In this document: positions 8,825-17,228 of the stretch, one piece after another
Numbering within the stretch: position 1 is the stretch's first letter
Layout: each line of letters begins with the position of its first letter
Assembly (NCBI GenBank): GCA_039191605.1
Contig: JBCCXL010000001.1
Span: 372,001 to 436,000 of the forward strand
DNA: 64,000 nt
Reading direction: 5' to 3'
Origin: JBCCXL01 sp039191605
GTDB lineage: Bacteria; Acidobacteriota; Thermoanaerobaculia; Multivoradales; JAHZIX01
Translations under genes and position numbers: made by a program
The notes under the pieces: model-generated
The model's database searches: none
Told to the model about the DNA's origin: nothing
Seen by the model: the letters and a program-made list of their open reading frames with translations, nothing else

Positions 8825-11094
8825 AGCGCCGTCAAATCGTGCAGCTCGCCATCGGTGCTTTGGGAAGCCTTGTGCTGGCGACTCTGCCGGGAGGCCCTCT
8901 CTCCTCGACCACGCTGAGCGACTCCAAAGCCGCCGGTCTGCTGGCCACCGTCGCCATCGCTCCCTCGATCGCCCTTGCATTGATCTTCCTGCAGCACTGG
9001 GCGCAACAGCTCGGAGGCAGGAGGCTGTCGAGCCGGGGCTCTTTATGGGAGCTGAGCGCCGCGAGCATCCTGCTGCTCTTGAGCCTGAACCACGGGGCTC
9101 TGCGGCTGCCGGGGGCGGAGACGATCCTCTTTCTCGGCTGGGCTCTACTGCTGGGCCAGCGACTGCTGCGGCAACTCCTCGCCGCTCGCCCCCTGCTGGG
9201 CAAAGAGATGCCCCGTCGCCCTTCAATGCTCTTCTTTTGGCTCCCGCTGGTCGCCTACCTGGCTCTTGCCCCCTGGGCCCTGAGCCAGCGCCAGCCGGAC
9301 GGCGATGAGCCCTTCTACCTGCTGGTTACCCACAGCCTGGCCTACGATTTCGACGCGCGGTTGGGGAACAACTACGACGAGGGGCATTGGCGCTTCTTCA
9401 TGGAGCGCCCCATCAAGCCCCAATTTGGCGATCCCCAGGGCCCCGACGGGGAGCCCTACTCGCGCCACAACGAGCTGCTGCCGCTGGTGCTGGCTCCCGC
9501 CTACCGCCTCTTCGGCAAGGCCGGCGCCGTCGCCATGATGGCGGCGATGACCGCCCTGCTGGCCTGGATGGTGCTGCGCCTCGGACACCACTACGTTCCC
9601 AAAAGACCCGGAGAGACCCTCCTCGCCTACGGCCTCACGGCTTTTGCTCCGCCGCTGTTGACCTACTCCTCCCAGATCTGGACGGAGATCCCCGCCACCC
9701 TGCTCGCCGCCGTAGCCCTCGATCGACTGCACCTGCTGGTGGCCTCCGGTCAGGGGCAGGGAGCTTCCTCCCGGCGCCGGGACATGGTGGCCTTCGCCCT
9801 GCCGCTGCTGCTGCTGCCGGTGCTGAAAATGCGCTTCATGCTCCTCGCGCTGCCGATGCTGGCCCTCGCCTGGTGGCGAGCTAGACGGCACCGGCTGGCC
9901 CTCACGGCGGTGATCGCCGCGGTTGGCTTCCTGGGCGTCGGGATCCTGGTGTACAACCACTTTCAATACGGCAACCCCCTGAAGATCCACACGGTGGAGG
10001 AGCTCGCCCTCCACGAAAGATCCTCGACGGATTACGCCGAGGGTCTGCCGGGGCTCTTCTTCGACTCCGCCTTCGGGCTCTTCGCCATGGCTCCCCTCTG
10101 GCTCCTCGCTCTACCGGCACTGGCCTGCCTGATTGCGTCCCAAGGGCTGAGCCGCAGAGATCTCCGTCTCCAGCGGCGACTGGCCTGGGACCTGACCTGG
10201 ATCGCTCTCCCCTTCCTGCTGGTGGTCAGCCCGCGAGGGGAATGGTACGGCGGCTGGTCGCCACCCTTTCGCTACGGCCTCTTCCTGCTTCCCCTGCTGG
10301 CGCTGCTCTTGGTTCTCCCCCTCTCTCGCCGACGCTTCTTCGGAGCTCGCTATTTGCTCTCCTTCCTGGCGCTGGCGACCCTCTCCCTCACCTTGCTTTG
10401 GCTCGCCGTTCCCGGGTGGACCTACAACTTTGCCGATGGGCGAACCTATCTACTGGATCACGCCAGCGCTCAGCTGGGAGCGGATGTCGCTCGCTTCTTT
10501 CCTAGCTCGGTGCGACCGCGCCTCGCCACCTGGATCTGGCCCCTCGGCTTGGCGGTGGGCACCATCGCCCTCTGGCGGTGGCGACCTCGCCTCTCCCGCT
10601 CCTCCGGAGCGGCCGCTCCCCTGGCGGCGGCGACGCTCGTCACCCTGATGGCCTTGATCCCGGTGGGTGCTCGCCTGCTGCCGACCACGGTAGCGGAGGC
10701 GGAAGACCCCTGGGTACACCACCGGGGAGGGCACCTGCATCCGGAACGCTGGGTAGTGGAGCGCACCCGCTATCGCGGCGGCTGGACTCTGCGCCCCCGA
10801 GAGTCGATGGAGATTCCGGTGGTCACCGGAGGGAAGCAGGTGAAGATTCGTCTCGACGTACGGCTGGTGAAGAACAGCGAGTGGCCCATCGCCCTCACCC
10901 TACGCCAGGGCTCCACTCCCCTGGCGCGCTGGCAGGGAGAGGATCCCGGACCCTGGCATCACTTGAGCCTCGGCCCCTTCCCCTGGCGCGACGGCGAAGC
11001 CCTCTCCCTCGCCGTCGCCTCCCCCTCGCCCCCTCTCGCCGGAGAGCTCAACGGTATCGTCATCGATCGAGTTCAGCTGGAATGGCTTCCCTAG
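8821..11094 (+). CDS. GT-C-like membrane glycosyltransferase
   Basis: 757 residues with about 12 membrane spans and a large soluble C-terminal domain (about 630-757). In the first long extracytoplasmic loop QPDGDEPFYLL carries the acidic D-x-E pair placed as in ArnT/PMT-type GT-C transferases that use polyprenyl-phosphate sugars. Further along this loop comes RHNELLPLVLAPAYRLFG. The C-terminal part reads as a beta-sandwich (LRPRESMEIPVV, VKIRLDVRLV, IALTLRQG). The start is GTG at 8821 overlapping the previous stop (GTGA). The gene end overlaps the next gene by 13 bp. Sugar donor and acceptor are unknown; it probably acts on the periplasmic face. Confidence 0.8.
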   Translation: MKRRQIVQLAIGALGSLVLATLPGGPLSSTTLSDSKAAGLLATVAIAPSIALALIFLQHWAQQLGGRRLSSRGSLWELSAASILLLLSLNHGALRLPGAETILFLGWALLLGQRLLRQLLAARPLLGKEMPRRPSMLFFWLPLVAYLALAPWALSQRQPDGDEPFYLLVTHSLAYDFDARLGNNYDEGHWRFFMERPIKPQFGDPQGPDGEPYSRHNELLPLVLAPAYRLFGKAGAVAMMAAMTALLAWMVLRLGHHYVPKRPGETLLAYGLTAFAPPLLTYSSQIWTEIPATLLAAVALDRLHLLVASGQGQGASSRRRDMVAFALPLLLLPVLKMRFMLLALPMLALAWWRARRHRLALTAVIAAVGFLGVGILVYNHFQYGNPLKIHTVEELALHERSSTDYAEGLPGLFFDSAFGLFAMAPLWLLALPALACLIASQGLSRRDLRLQRRLAWDLTWIALPFLLVVSPRGEWYGGWSPPFRYGLFLLPLLALLLVLPLSRRRFFGARYLLSFLALATLSLTLLWLAVPGWTYNFADGRTYLLDHASAQLGADVARFFPSSVRPRLATWIWPLGLAVGTIALWRWRPRLSRSSGAAAPLAAATLVTLMALIPVGARLLPTTVAEAEDPWVHHRGGHLHPERWVVERTRYRGGWTLRPRESMEIPVVTGGKQVKIRLDVRLVKNSEWPIALTLRQGSTPLARWQGEDPGPWHHLSLGPFPWRDGEALSLAVASPSPPLAGELNGIVIDRVQLEWLP

Positions 11095-12212
11095 AGACCG
11101 GCTCGAGGAGCTCGACTGAGTCCTTCACCTCCTCCGACACCGACGGCGCCGACAGCGCCAAGACCAGCGCCAAAACCGGCGCCAAAACCGGCGCCAGCGT
11201 TCTCGCCGTCGTCCCCACCGTCGGCGCCAGCCCGGTGCTGGAAAACTGCCTGCGTGCGCTCAAGGAGCAGCGCCTGAGCTCCGGCCGCCTGATCATTGCG
11301 CTGGTAGACCAAGGGCCCAAGCCCGTCGAGCTGCCGTCGGGGCTGGTGGACCTCCCGCTACGCCCGGAGCGCAATCTCGGCTTCACCGGAGGCACCAATT
11401 TGGGCATCGCCGCGGCACGCAGTCGCTGGGTGGCGACGGTGAACGACGACTTCGTGGCCGACGACGGCTGGCTGCTGCGACTCCAGGAAGCCCTGGAAGC
11501 CCAGCCGAAGGCCGCCGCCGCCCAGGGAATCAACCGCAGCGCGCAGCAGCCCCAGCTCCTCGACGGCGTCGGTCTCGGCTTCAATCGCTGGCTGCAGGCG
11601 GTGCAGCTGGGCCACGGCGAACCTGTGCTCCACGCTCGCTCCGCCGACATGCACAATGATGACGGCGGCGGCAACGGCGAAAGCAGCCCGCCGCGAGAGG
11701 TCTTTGGCGTCTCCGCCACCGCCGCCCTCTATCGGCGATCAGCTCTGGAAGAGGTCGCTCTGGAAGAGATCGCCCTCGGCGGGGGGGCATCGGCCACGAA
11801 GCAGATCTTCGATGAGGCCCTCGGCTCCTACTACGAAGATGCGGATCTCGCCCTCCGACTGCGGGGGGCCGGCTGGCTCAGCCTTTGGGTTCCCGCCGCC
11901 GGCGGCGCTCACCAGGGCGCCCTGAGCACCACCTCCCACCCCCCGAGGCGCCTGCGCTGGCTCTATCGCAATCGCCTCCTGGTGGTCGCCCGGCTCCTCG
12001 GCCGTGCCCTCCCCGCGGCGCTGCCGACCCTGGCGACGAGAGACGGCCTCGACCTCACCCGCGCCCTCATCGCGGGGCGCTGGCGCGATGCTGGCGCCAT
12101 GCTGCAAGGCTGGGGCGCTGCGCTGAAGGCCTTACCGCGGTACGCTCACCGCCGCCGAGCCGCAATTCCCCGCAGCGACTTGCGCCACACCCACCACCCC
12201 CCCTGGACATGA
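11082..12212 (+). CDS. GT2 glycosyltransferase (rhamnosyltransferase-like)
   Basis: 376 residues with one GT-A domain of the WbbL-like GT2 type: ASVLAVVPTVGASPVLENCL, then RNLGFTGGTNLGIAAA, the metal/nucleotide motif VNDDF (about 121-125), and the acceptor-side YYEDADLALRLRGAGW (about 250). The first ~35 residues are a Ser/Thr/Lys-rich extension encoded by four 12-bp repeats (11153-11200). The start ATG 11082 lies inside the preceding gene, whose stop is at 11094; the frame remains open further upstream there but only as an overlap artefact. It is the first of three GT2 genes in tandem. Confidence 0.85.
   Translation: MASLETGSRSSTESFTSSDTDGADSAKTSAKTGAKTGASVLAVVPTVGASPVLENCLRALKEQRLSSGRLIIALVDQGPKPVELPSGLVDLPLRPERNLGFTGGTNLGIAAARSRWVATVNDDFVADDGWLLRLQEALEAQPKAAAAQGINRSAQQPQLLDGVGLGFNRWLQAVQLGHGEPVLHARSADMHNDDGGGNGESSPPREVFGVSATAALYRRSALEEVALEEIALGGGASATKQIFDEALGSYYEDADLALRLRGAGWLSLWVPAAGGAHQGALSTTSHPPRRLRWLYRNRLLVVARLLGRALPAALPTLATRDGLDLTRALIAGRWRDAGAMLQGWGAALKALPRYAHRRRAAIPRSDLRHTHHPPWT
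11153..11200 (+). repeat. 12-bp tandem repeat, four units
   Basis: Units cagcgccaagac, cagcgccaaaac, cggcgccaaaac and cggcgccagcgt encode SAKTSAKTGAKTGAS in the N-terminal extension of the GT2 protein, before its first beta strand. A separate 15-bp duplication, gctctggaagaggtc/gctctggaagagatc, occurs at 11742-11771 in the same gene. Confidence 0.85.
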
Positions 12213-13246
12213 CCCCACCCTCCACATCCTCCCAGACCGACGCCCCGCCGGCGCCCACCGCGGCGGCAGGAGCTCCCCGTCTCTCGGCGGTGGTGGTGCA
12301 TTGGCGAGACGGTGAGCATCTCGAGGAGCTCCTAGCCTCCTGGCCCCGAGATCCCCGCTTCGAGCTCTTGGTGGTAGACAACAGCGCCGCCGAGGCGGGG
12401 CCCACCCATCCCCAAGATCCGGAACCGGCCCGATGGCTGCGGCCCGAGGCGAACCTGGGCTTTGCCGGCGGCGCCAATTTTGGCATTCGGCGGGCTCGTG
12501 CCCCTTGGGTGCTCCTGCTCAACCCCGACGCACGGCCGGTAGAGGGAGCTCTGGAAGCCCTGCTCCAGGGGATCGAGAAGCATCCCGAAGCCGCCGGCCT
12601 GGCTCCGGCGATGGAGGGGGACGACGGCTCTCCCCAGCACCGCTGGCAGCTTCGCCCGCTGCCCTCGAGGCGAACCCTCTTGCTGCACTGCCTGTTGCTG
12701 CCCGCCGGCCAGGGGTCCACCACGGCTCCAGCCGCCGGGTCGGCCGTCCAGCAGCCCGCCGCCGCGGCGCTGGCCCTGCGCCGGCAGGTAGTGCTGCAGC
12801 TCGGCGGGCTGGACGACGGCTTCTACCCCGCGTGGTTCGAGGATGTCGATATCGCCCTGCGCCTTCACCAAGGCGGGCACCGCCTGATCTACTGGCCCCA
12901 GGCGCGCTTCGTGCACGCCATGGGGGCCAGCGTCTCCAGCCTCGGCTACGGCTCCTTCTCGTGGATCTACTACCGTGGCCTGGCCCGCTATCTGGAGGTT
13001 CACCACGGCAAGGGCTGGCGACTCTTGGGGCGCTGCGCCCTGACCCTCGGCGTCGGCCTCCGACTGCTGGCCTTGCCGCTGCGCCGCCCTCGGCGCGCCA
13101 GAAGTCGGGGCGAGGCCGCCAAGGCCCTGCTGCAAACCATGGCCGGAGCCATCAGTGACTTTCACTGGCCAGCGGCCATGGCGCAGAGGTACCGTCGCCC
13201 GGTCGCTCTCGAAACGACCACCGAGCCGGCAGAGGATTCCCCATGA
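12209..13246 (+). CDS. GT2 glycosyltransferase (rhamnosyltransferase-like)
   Basis: 345 residues, GT-A fold. Recognisable are RLSAVVVHWRDGEHLEELL, LLVVDNS, the family signature ANLGFAGGANFGIRRA followed by LLLNPDARPVEGALEALL (about 107-124), and WFEDVDIALRLHQGG (about 210), whose acidic pair supplies the catalytic base in this family. The C-terminal ~110 residues carry basic helices and a hydrophobic segment likely to touch the membrane. It begins with a 4-bp ATGA overlap at the previous stop and ends with another, showing tight translational coupling. The likely role is adding a deoxysugar to a lipid-linked surface glycan. Confidence 0.87.
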   Translation: MTPPSTSSQTDAPPAPTAAAGAPRLSAVVVHWRDGEHLEELLASWPRDPRFELLVVDNSAAEAGPTHPQDPEPARWLRPEANLGFAGGANFGIRRARAPWVLLLNPDARPVEGALEALLQGIEKHPEAAGLAPAMEGDDGSPQHRWQLRPLPSRRTLLLHCLLLPAGQGSTTAPAAGSAVQQPAAAALALRRQVVLQLGGLDDGFYPAWFEDVDIALRLHQGGHRLIYWPQARFVHAMGASVSSLGYGSFSWIYYRGLARYLEVHHGKGWRLLGRCALTLGVGLRLLALPLRRPRRARSRGEAAKALLQTMAGAISDFHWPAAMAQRYRRPVALETTTEPAEDSP

Positions 13247-14340
13247 GCGGCGCCGAGATTCATTCGACCGCCACCTCAGAGACCGTCGCTCTATGCCTGG
13301 TGACCCACGGCAGCGGCGCCGAGATCGAGGGCTGGATGGAGGCGGTGGGAGAGCTCACCTATCGCCCCCTGGAGCTGGTGATCGTCGATTGCGCCGGCGG
13401 CGATGATGCCCTAGACCAAGCACGCCAGCTGGCCCCCTTCGTGCTCCCTGGAGTGGACGCTAAGCTTCTCCCGCTGGAAGAAAACCTCGGCTGGGGCGGA
13501 GGCATGAATGCCGCCATTGCCGCCACTCGGGCTCCTTGGGTGCTCGCCCTCAACCCGGACGCACGCCCGGAACCGGATTTCATCGAGCGCCTGCTGGAGC
13601 GAGCTCATCAGCACCCCCAAGCCTCCATCGCCGCCCTCACCGGACGGCTCCTGCGGCCGCCGGAAGGGGCAGGAGATCCGCGGCGCCTAGACGCCTGCGG
13701 GATGCGCCTGACCCCCACCTGGCGCCACCTCGACCGCGGCTCCAGCGAGCCCGACGAAGGGCAGTTCAACACCCCCCAACGAGTCTTCGGCGCCACCGGT
13801 GCGGCGGCCCTCTACAACCGTGAGGCGCTGCTCGACGTTGCCGTGGACGGCGATGTCTTCGATCCCCTCTTCCACATGTACCGCGAAGATGCAGAGATCT
13901 GCTTTCGCTTTCAAAGCCGCGGCTGGACGGTGCTCTACGAGCCCTCCGCGCGCTGCACCCATGGCCGCGTGAACCTGCCGGAGCTGCGCCAGGCGATGGC
14001 CCCGGAGATCAACTATCACTCGTTGAAGAATCGATACTTGATCCGCGCCTACCACCAGAGCCCCGGCAACTGGATCAAGACGCTGATTCCGGCTCTGTTT
14101 CGAGACCTCGCAGCGCTGGTGTACGTCCTGCTGCGGGAGCGTACTTCCCTGCCCGCCTATTCCTGGTTATGGAGCCAGCGCGACGAAATCCTGCGGCGGC
14201 GACGCTGGATTCGCCGGCACCGCAAGGCTCCAGACCGGGAGCTGGATCGCTGGTTCTTTCGCGATGCCCTCTCTATCCCAGAAGTTCAGGAGGCTCTCCC
14301 CGAACGACGAGATGCGCCCCCTGAGGACCGAGAGCGATGA
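13243..14340 (+). CDS. GT2 glycosyltransferase (rhamnosyltransferase-like)
   Basis: 365 residues of the same subfamily as its two upstream neighbours: VALCLVTHGSG, ENLGWGGGMNAAIAATRAPW, LALNPDARPEPDFIERLL, and YREDAEICFRFQSRGW. The C-terminal part contains HSLKNRYLIRAYHQSPGNW and an amphipathic or membrane-facing segment (LIPALFRDLAALVYVLL). It is linked by ATGA overlaps on both sides. Three diverged GT2 paralogues in a row suggest a repeat unit with three consecutive similar linkages, or duplication followed by specialisation. Confidence 0.87.
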   Translation: MSGAEIHSTATSETVALCLVTHGSGAEIEGWMEAVGELTYRPLELVIVDCAGGDDALDQARQLAPFVLPGVDAKLLPLEENLGWGGGMNAAIAATRAPWVLALNPDARPEPDFIERLLERAHQHPQASIAALTGRLLRPPEGAGDPRRLDACGMRLTPTWRHLDRGSSEPDEGQFNTPQRVFGATGAAALYNREALLDVAVDGDVFDPLFHMYREDAEICFRFQSRGWTVLYEPSARCTHGRVNLPELRQAMAPEINYHSLKNRYLIRAYHQSPGNWIKTLIPALFRDLAALVYVLLRERTSLPAYSWLWSQRDEILRRRRWIRRHRKAPDRELDRWFFRDALSIPEVQEALPERRDAPPEDRER

Positions 14341-15491
14341 AGATCGACGGCCAAGAGCGCAGGCTGAAAATCGCCCTCGTGGGCACCCGCGGGATCCCGG
14401 CCAGCTACGGCGGCTACGAGACCTTGATGGAGGAGCTAGCGCCGAGGCTGGTGGAAATGGGCTTCGAGGTCACGGTCTACTGCCGCAGCCACTACGTAGA
14501 TCGCGGTCTCGAGACTCACCTCGGGGCCAACCTGGTGGTTCTGCCGACGATCCGCACCAAGTATTTGGATACCCCGGTGCACACCTGCCTCTCCGCCCTC
14601 CACGCCCTCGGCCGTAGGCTGCGGGGAAAGGGTTTTGACGCGGCGCTGGTGGTGAACTCCGCCAACGCGGTCTTCGTGCCCATCCTGCGTCTGGCGGCCA
14701 CCCCTACCGCCCTCAACGTCGACGGCATCGAGAAACGCCGAGCCAAGTGGGGCCCTCTCGGGCGAGCGGTCTACGCCATCTCTGAGCGTCTCGCCTGCGT
14801 GGTACCCAACGTATTGATCACCGATGCAGCGGTGATCCATGACCACTACCTGCATCGCTACGGCGCTGAATCGACGGTGATCACCTACGGCGTGGATCCT
14901 CGCCCTCCGCGGCGAAGGGAGTGGCTCGAGAAGCTCGACCTAGAGCCGGGTGACTACTTCCTCTACGTCAGTCGCTTCGAGCCTGAGAACAACCCACACC
15001 GAGTGACGCAAGGCTATCGTGGGGTGGGCGGGGCTCAGCCCCTCGCCATGGTGGGAGGCGCACCCTACGCCAACGAGTTCATCGAATCCTTCCGCCGCGA
15101 CGCAGATCCCCGGGTACTCTTCCCCGGCGCGATCTATGGAGAGGGGTACCGCGAGCTGCTGGAAGGCGCGCGGGCCTATATCCACGCCACTGAGGTCGGG
15201 GGAACCCACCCAGCGCTGGTGGAGGCTATGGGCTATGGCTGCTGCCCCGTGGTTCACGACACCCCCGAGAACCGAGAGACCGCAGGAAGCGGCGCCCTCT
15301 ATTTCGACGTCACCACCCCCGACTCCCTCGCCGAGGCCCTGGAATGGGTGCGCTCCCACCCCGAAGAAGCAAGGCTGCGCGGGCAAGAAGCTGCCGAGCG
15401 AGCACGATCAGTGTATTCTTGGGAGCGAGTCAGTGAGCTCTATGCGGATCTTCTGCGCCATCTCGCCGGCGAGGGGCCTGATCAAGCCTGA
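14337..15491 (+). CDS. DUF1972-type GT4 glycosyltransferase
   Basis: 384 residues, GT-B fold. The N-terminus KIALVGTRGIPASYGGYET is the signature of DUF1972 glycosyltransferases, often annotated as rhamnosyltransferases. The C-terminal half carries the GT4 donor site: YFLYVSRFEPENNPHRV, LFPGAIYGEGYRELLEGA, and the E-x7-E-like HATEVGGTHPALVEAMGYG. It begins with an ATGA overlap at the third GT2 gene and is the last gene of the tight block. A 279-bp gap follows before the sugar-phosphate transferase. Confidence 0.9.
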   Translation: MKIDGQERRLKIALVGTRGIPASYGGYETLMEELAPRLVEMGFEVTVYCRSHYVDRGLETHLGANLVVLPTIRTKYLDTPVHTCLSALHALGRRLRGKGFDAALVVNSANAVFVPILRLAATPTALNVDGIEKRRAKWGPLGRAVYAISERLACVVPNVLITDAAVIHDHYLHRYGAESTVITYGVDPRPPRRREWLEKLDLEPGDYFLYVSRFEPENNPHRVTQGYRGVGGAQPLAMVGGAPYANEFIESFRRDADPRVLFPGAIYGEGYRELLEGARAYIHATEVGGTHPALVEAMGYGCCPVVHDTPENRETAGSGALYFDVTTPDSLAEALEWVRSHPEEARLRGQEAAERARSVYSWERVSELYADLLRHLAGEGPDQA

Positions 15492-15770
15492 AGCCTTCCG
15501 CGCCCACCGGGTGGGCAACCCACTGACTCCCGCAGCTGCTTTTCTCTTTACTTCCTCACCGTCCCAAAGCCATGCCCCGGAGCCATGTTCCGAGGCCATG
15601 CCCGAAGGCCTTTCAGCTCTTCGGATCGGGTCACAACCTCAAGCTTTCCATGCCCCCTCAGCCCCTTCATTTGCCTCTGAAAGCTGTCATGACTAGACAG
15701 CGACCGCGTGCTCTCCGTAAAATATGCTGAAAGCTCATAAAGCAGATCATTAGTTACGGGAAGCTCACGG

Positions 15771-17228
15771 ATGCTCAAAGAAAGGGCCAGATTACTCGCC
15801 ATCTCGGTATTCACCGTCGATCTGGCGTTGGTCACCGCGGCATTTTTCCTCGCCCATTGGCTTCGCTCCCACGTTCTTCCGGAGCTTGCCCCGCGAATCT
15901 TCCAGGGCAGTCTTTACCCTCTAGAGGACTACCTCCCCTTCCTGCCCCTGGCCCTGGTGATCTGGGGAGCCCTGCTGCTGACGACCGGCCGCTACCGCTC
16001 CCACCGCACGGTGCCGATCCTGGTCGAAGCCTGGGCAATCATCCGAGTCTGCGTGACCGGATTGGTGGTCTTCACCCTCGTGCTCTACGCCTCGAGGGTC
16101 GATGAGCTGCTCCTCGGACAGGACGAGATCAGCCGCACCTGGATCGTGCTCTTCGCGATCCTCGCCTGCCTGCTGCTGCTCTCCGAGAAGCTCGGCGTTC
16201 GGATCACCTCCCGCTACGTCCGGGCGCAGGGCCTCAACTACCGCACCGTCGCGATCATCGGCACCAACGAGACCGCAAGACAGATCGCCCAGGGCTTGGA
16301 AGCGCATCGATTCTGGGGCTTCAAGGTTCTAGGCTTCCTCGCCCTCAAGCCTGAAGAGATCCGAGAGGCGCCCACGAGTATGCCTATTTTGGGCTCGGTC
16401 CAAGACATCTCTCAGGTGTTGGATAACCATCCGGTGGACGACGCCATCTTCGCCGTTACCCATCGCGACCTCGATGCCATGGAGGATGTCTTCCTGAGGC
16501 TCGAGGAGCGCGGAATCCGCACCCGCTTTGCTCTCAACTTCTTCCCCCATACCCAGGCCCGCATCCAGCTCGAAGATCTCGACGGGCTGCCGATGCTCAC
16601 CTTCTCCACCACCCCCACCAACGCTCTGCAGCTGGCGCTCAAGCGGGTGGTCGACATCAGCATCTCGATCCTGCTACTCACCCTCGGGGCACCGATCGTC
16701 TTGGGTATCGCCCTCGCTCTGAAGGCCACCTCCGGGGGGCGGGTGCTCTTCCGCCAAACTCGCTGCGGCCTCAATGGCCGGGTCTTCACGCTCTACAAAT
16801 TCCGCACCATGGTGGAAGATGCGGAGTCTCGCCGCGAAGAGATCGAGCACCTCAACGAGCTGGATGGGCCGGTATTCAAAGCCAGCCGGGACCCGCGAAT
16901 CACCGGCCACCTGGCTCGCTTCCTGCGCAAGTTCAGCCTCGACGAGCTGCCGCAGCTATGGAACGTGCTGCGCGGCGACATGAGCCTGGTGGGTCCCCGC
17001 CCTCCGATTCCGGAGGAGGTGGCTCAATATGCTCCGTGGCAGCGCAGGCGCCTGTCCATGAAGCCGGGGCTCACCTGCCTGTGGCAGATCAGCGGACGCA
17101 ATTCCGTAGACTTCAACCGCTGGATCGAGCTGGATCTCGAATACATCGACAGCTGGTCGCCGCTGCTGGATTTCAAGATCCTTGCGAAGACCATTCCAGC
17201 CGTACTATCCGGTCGCGGAGCCTCTTGA
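15771..17228 (+). CDS. Undecaprenyl-phosphate sugar-1-phosphate transferase
   Basis: 485 residues, a polyisoprenyl-phosphate hexose-1-phosphate transferase of the WcaJ/PssY class that starts glycan synthesis on undecaprenyl phosphate. Four N-terminal membrane spans (about 10-125) are followed by a Rossmann-like CoA-binding-type domain (TVAIIGTNETARQIAQ, about 160). A re-entrant membrane helix (about 285-310) comes next, then the catalytic block: LFRQTRCGLNGRVFTLYKFR, FSLDELPQLWNVLRGDMSLV with its Asp-Glu pair, and VGPRPPIPEEV. Its position directly after the glycosyltransferases supports a lipid-linked oligosaccharide pathway. The stop overlaps a TTG that may start the next gene. Confidence 0.93.
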   Translation: MLKERARLLAISVFTVDLALVTAAFFLAHWLRSHVLPELAPRIFQGSLYPLEDYLPFLPLALVIWGALLLTTGRYRSHRTVPILVEAWAIIRVCVTGLVVFTLVLYASRVDELLLGQDEISRTWIVLFAILACLLLLSEKLGVRITSRYVRAQGLNYRTVAIIGTNETARQIAQGLEAHRFWGFKVLGFLALKPEEIREAPTSMPILGSVQDISQVLDNHPVDDAIFAVTHRDLDAMEDVFLRLEERGIRTRFALNFFPHTQARIQLEDLDGLPMLTFSTTPTNALQLALKRVVDISISILLLTLGAPIVLGIALALKATSGGRVLFRQTRCGLNGRVFTLYKFRTMVEDAESRREEIEHLNELDGPVFKASRDPRITGHLARFLRKFSLDELPQLWNVLRGDMSLVGPRPPIPEEVAQYAPWQRRRLSMKPGLTCLWQISGRNSVDFNRWIELDLEYIDSWSPLLDFKILAKTIPAVLSGRGAS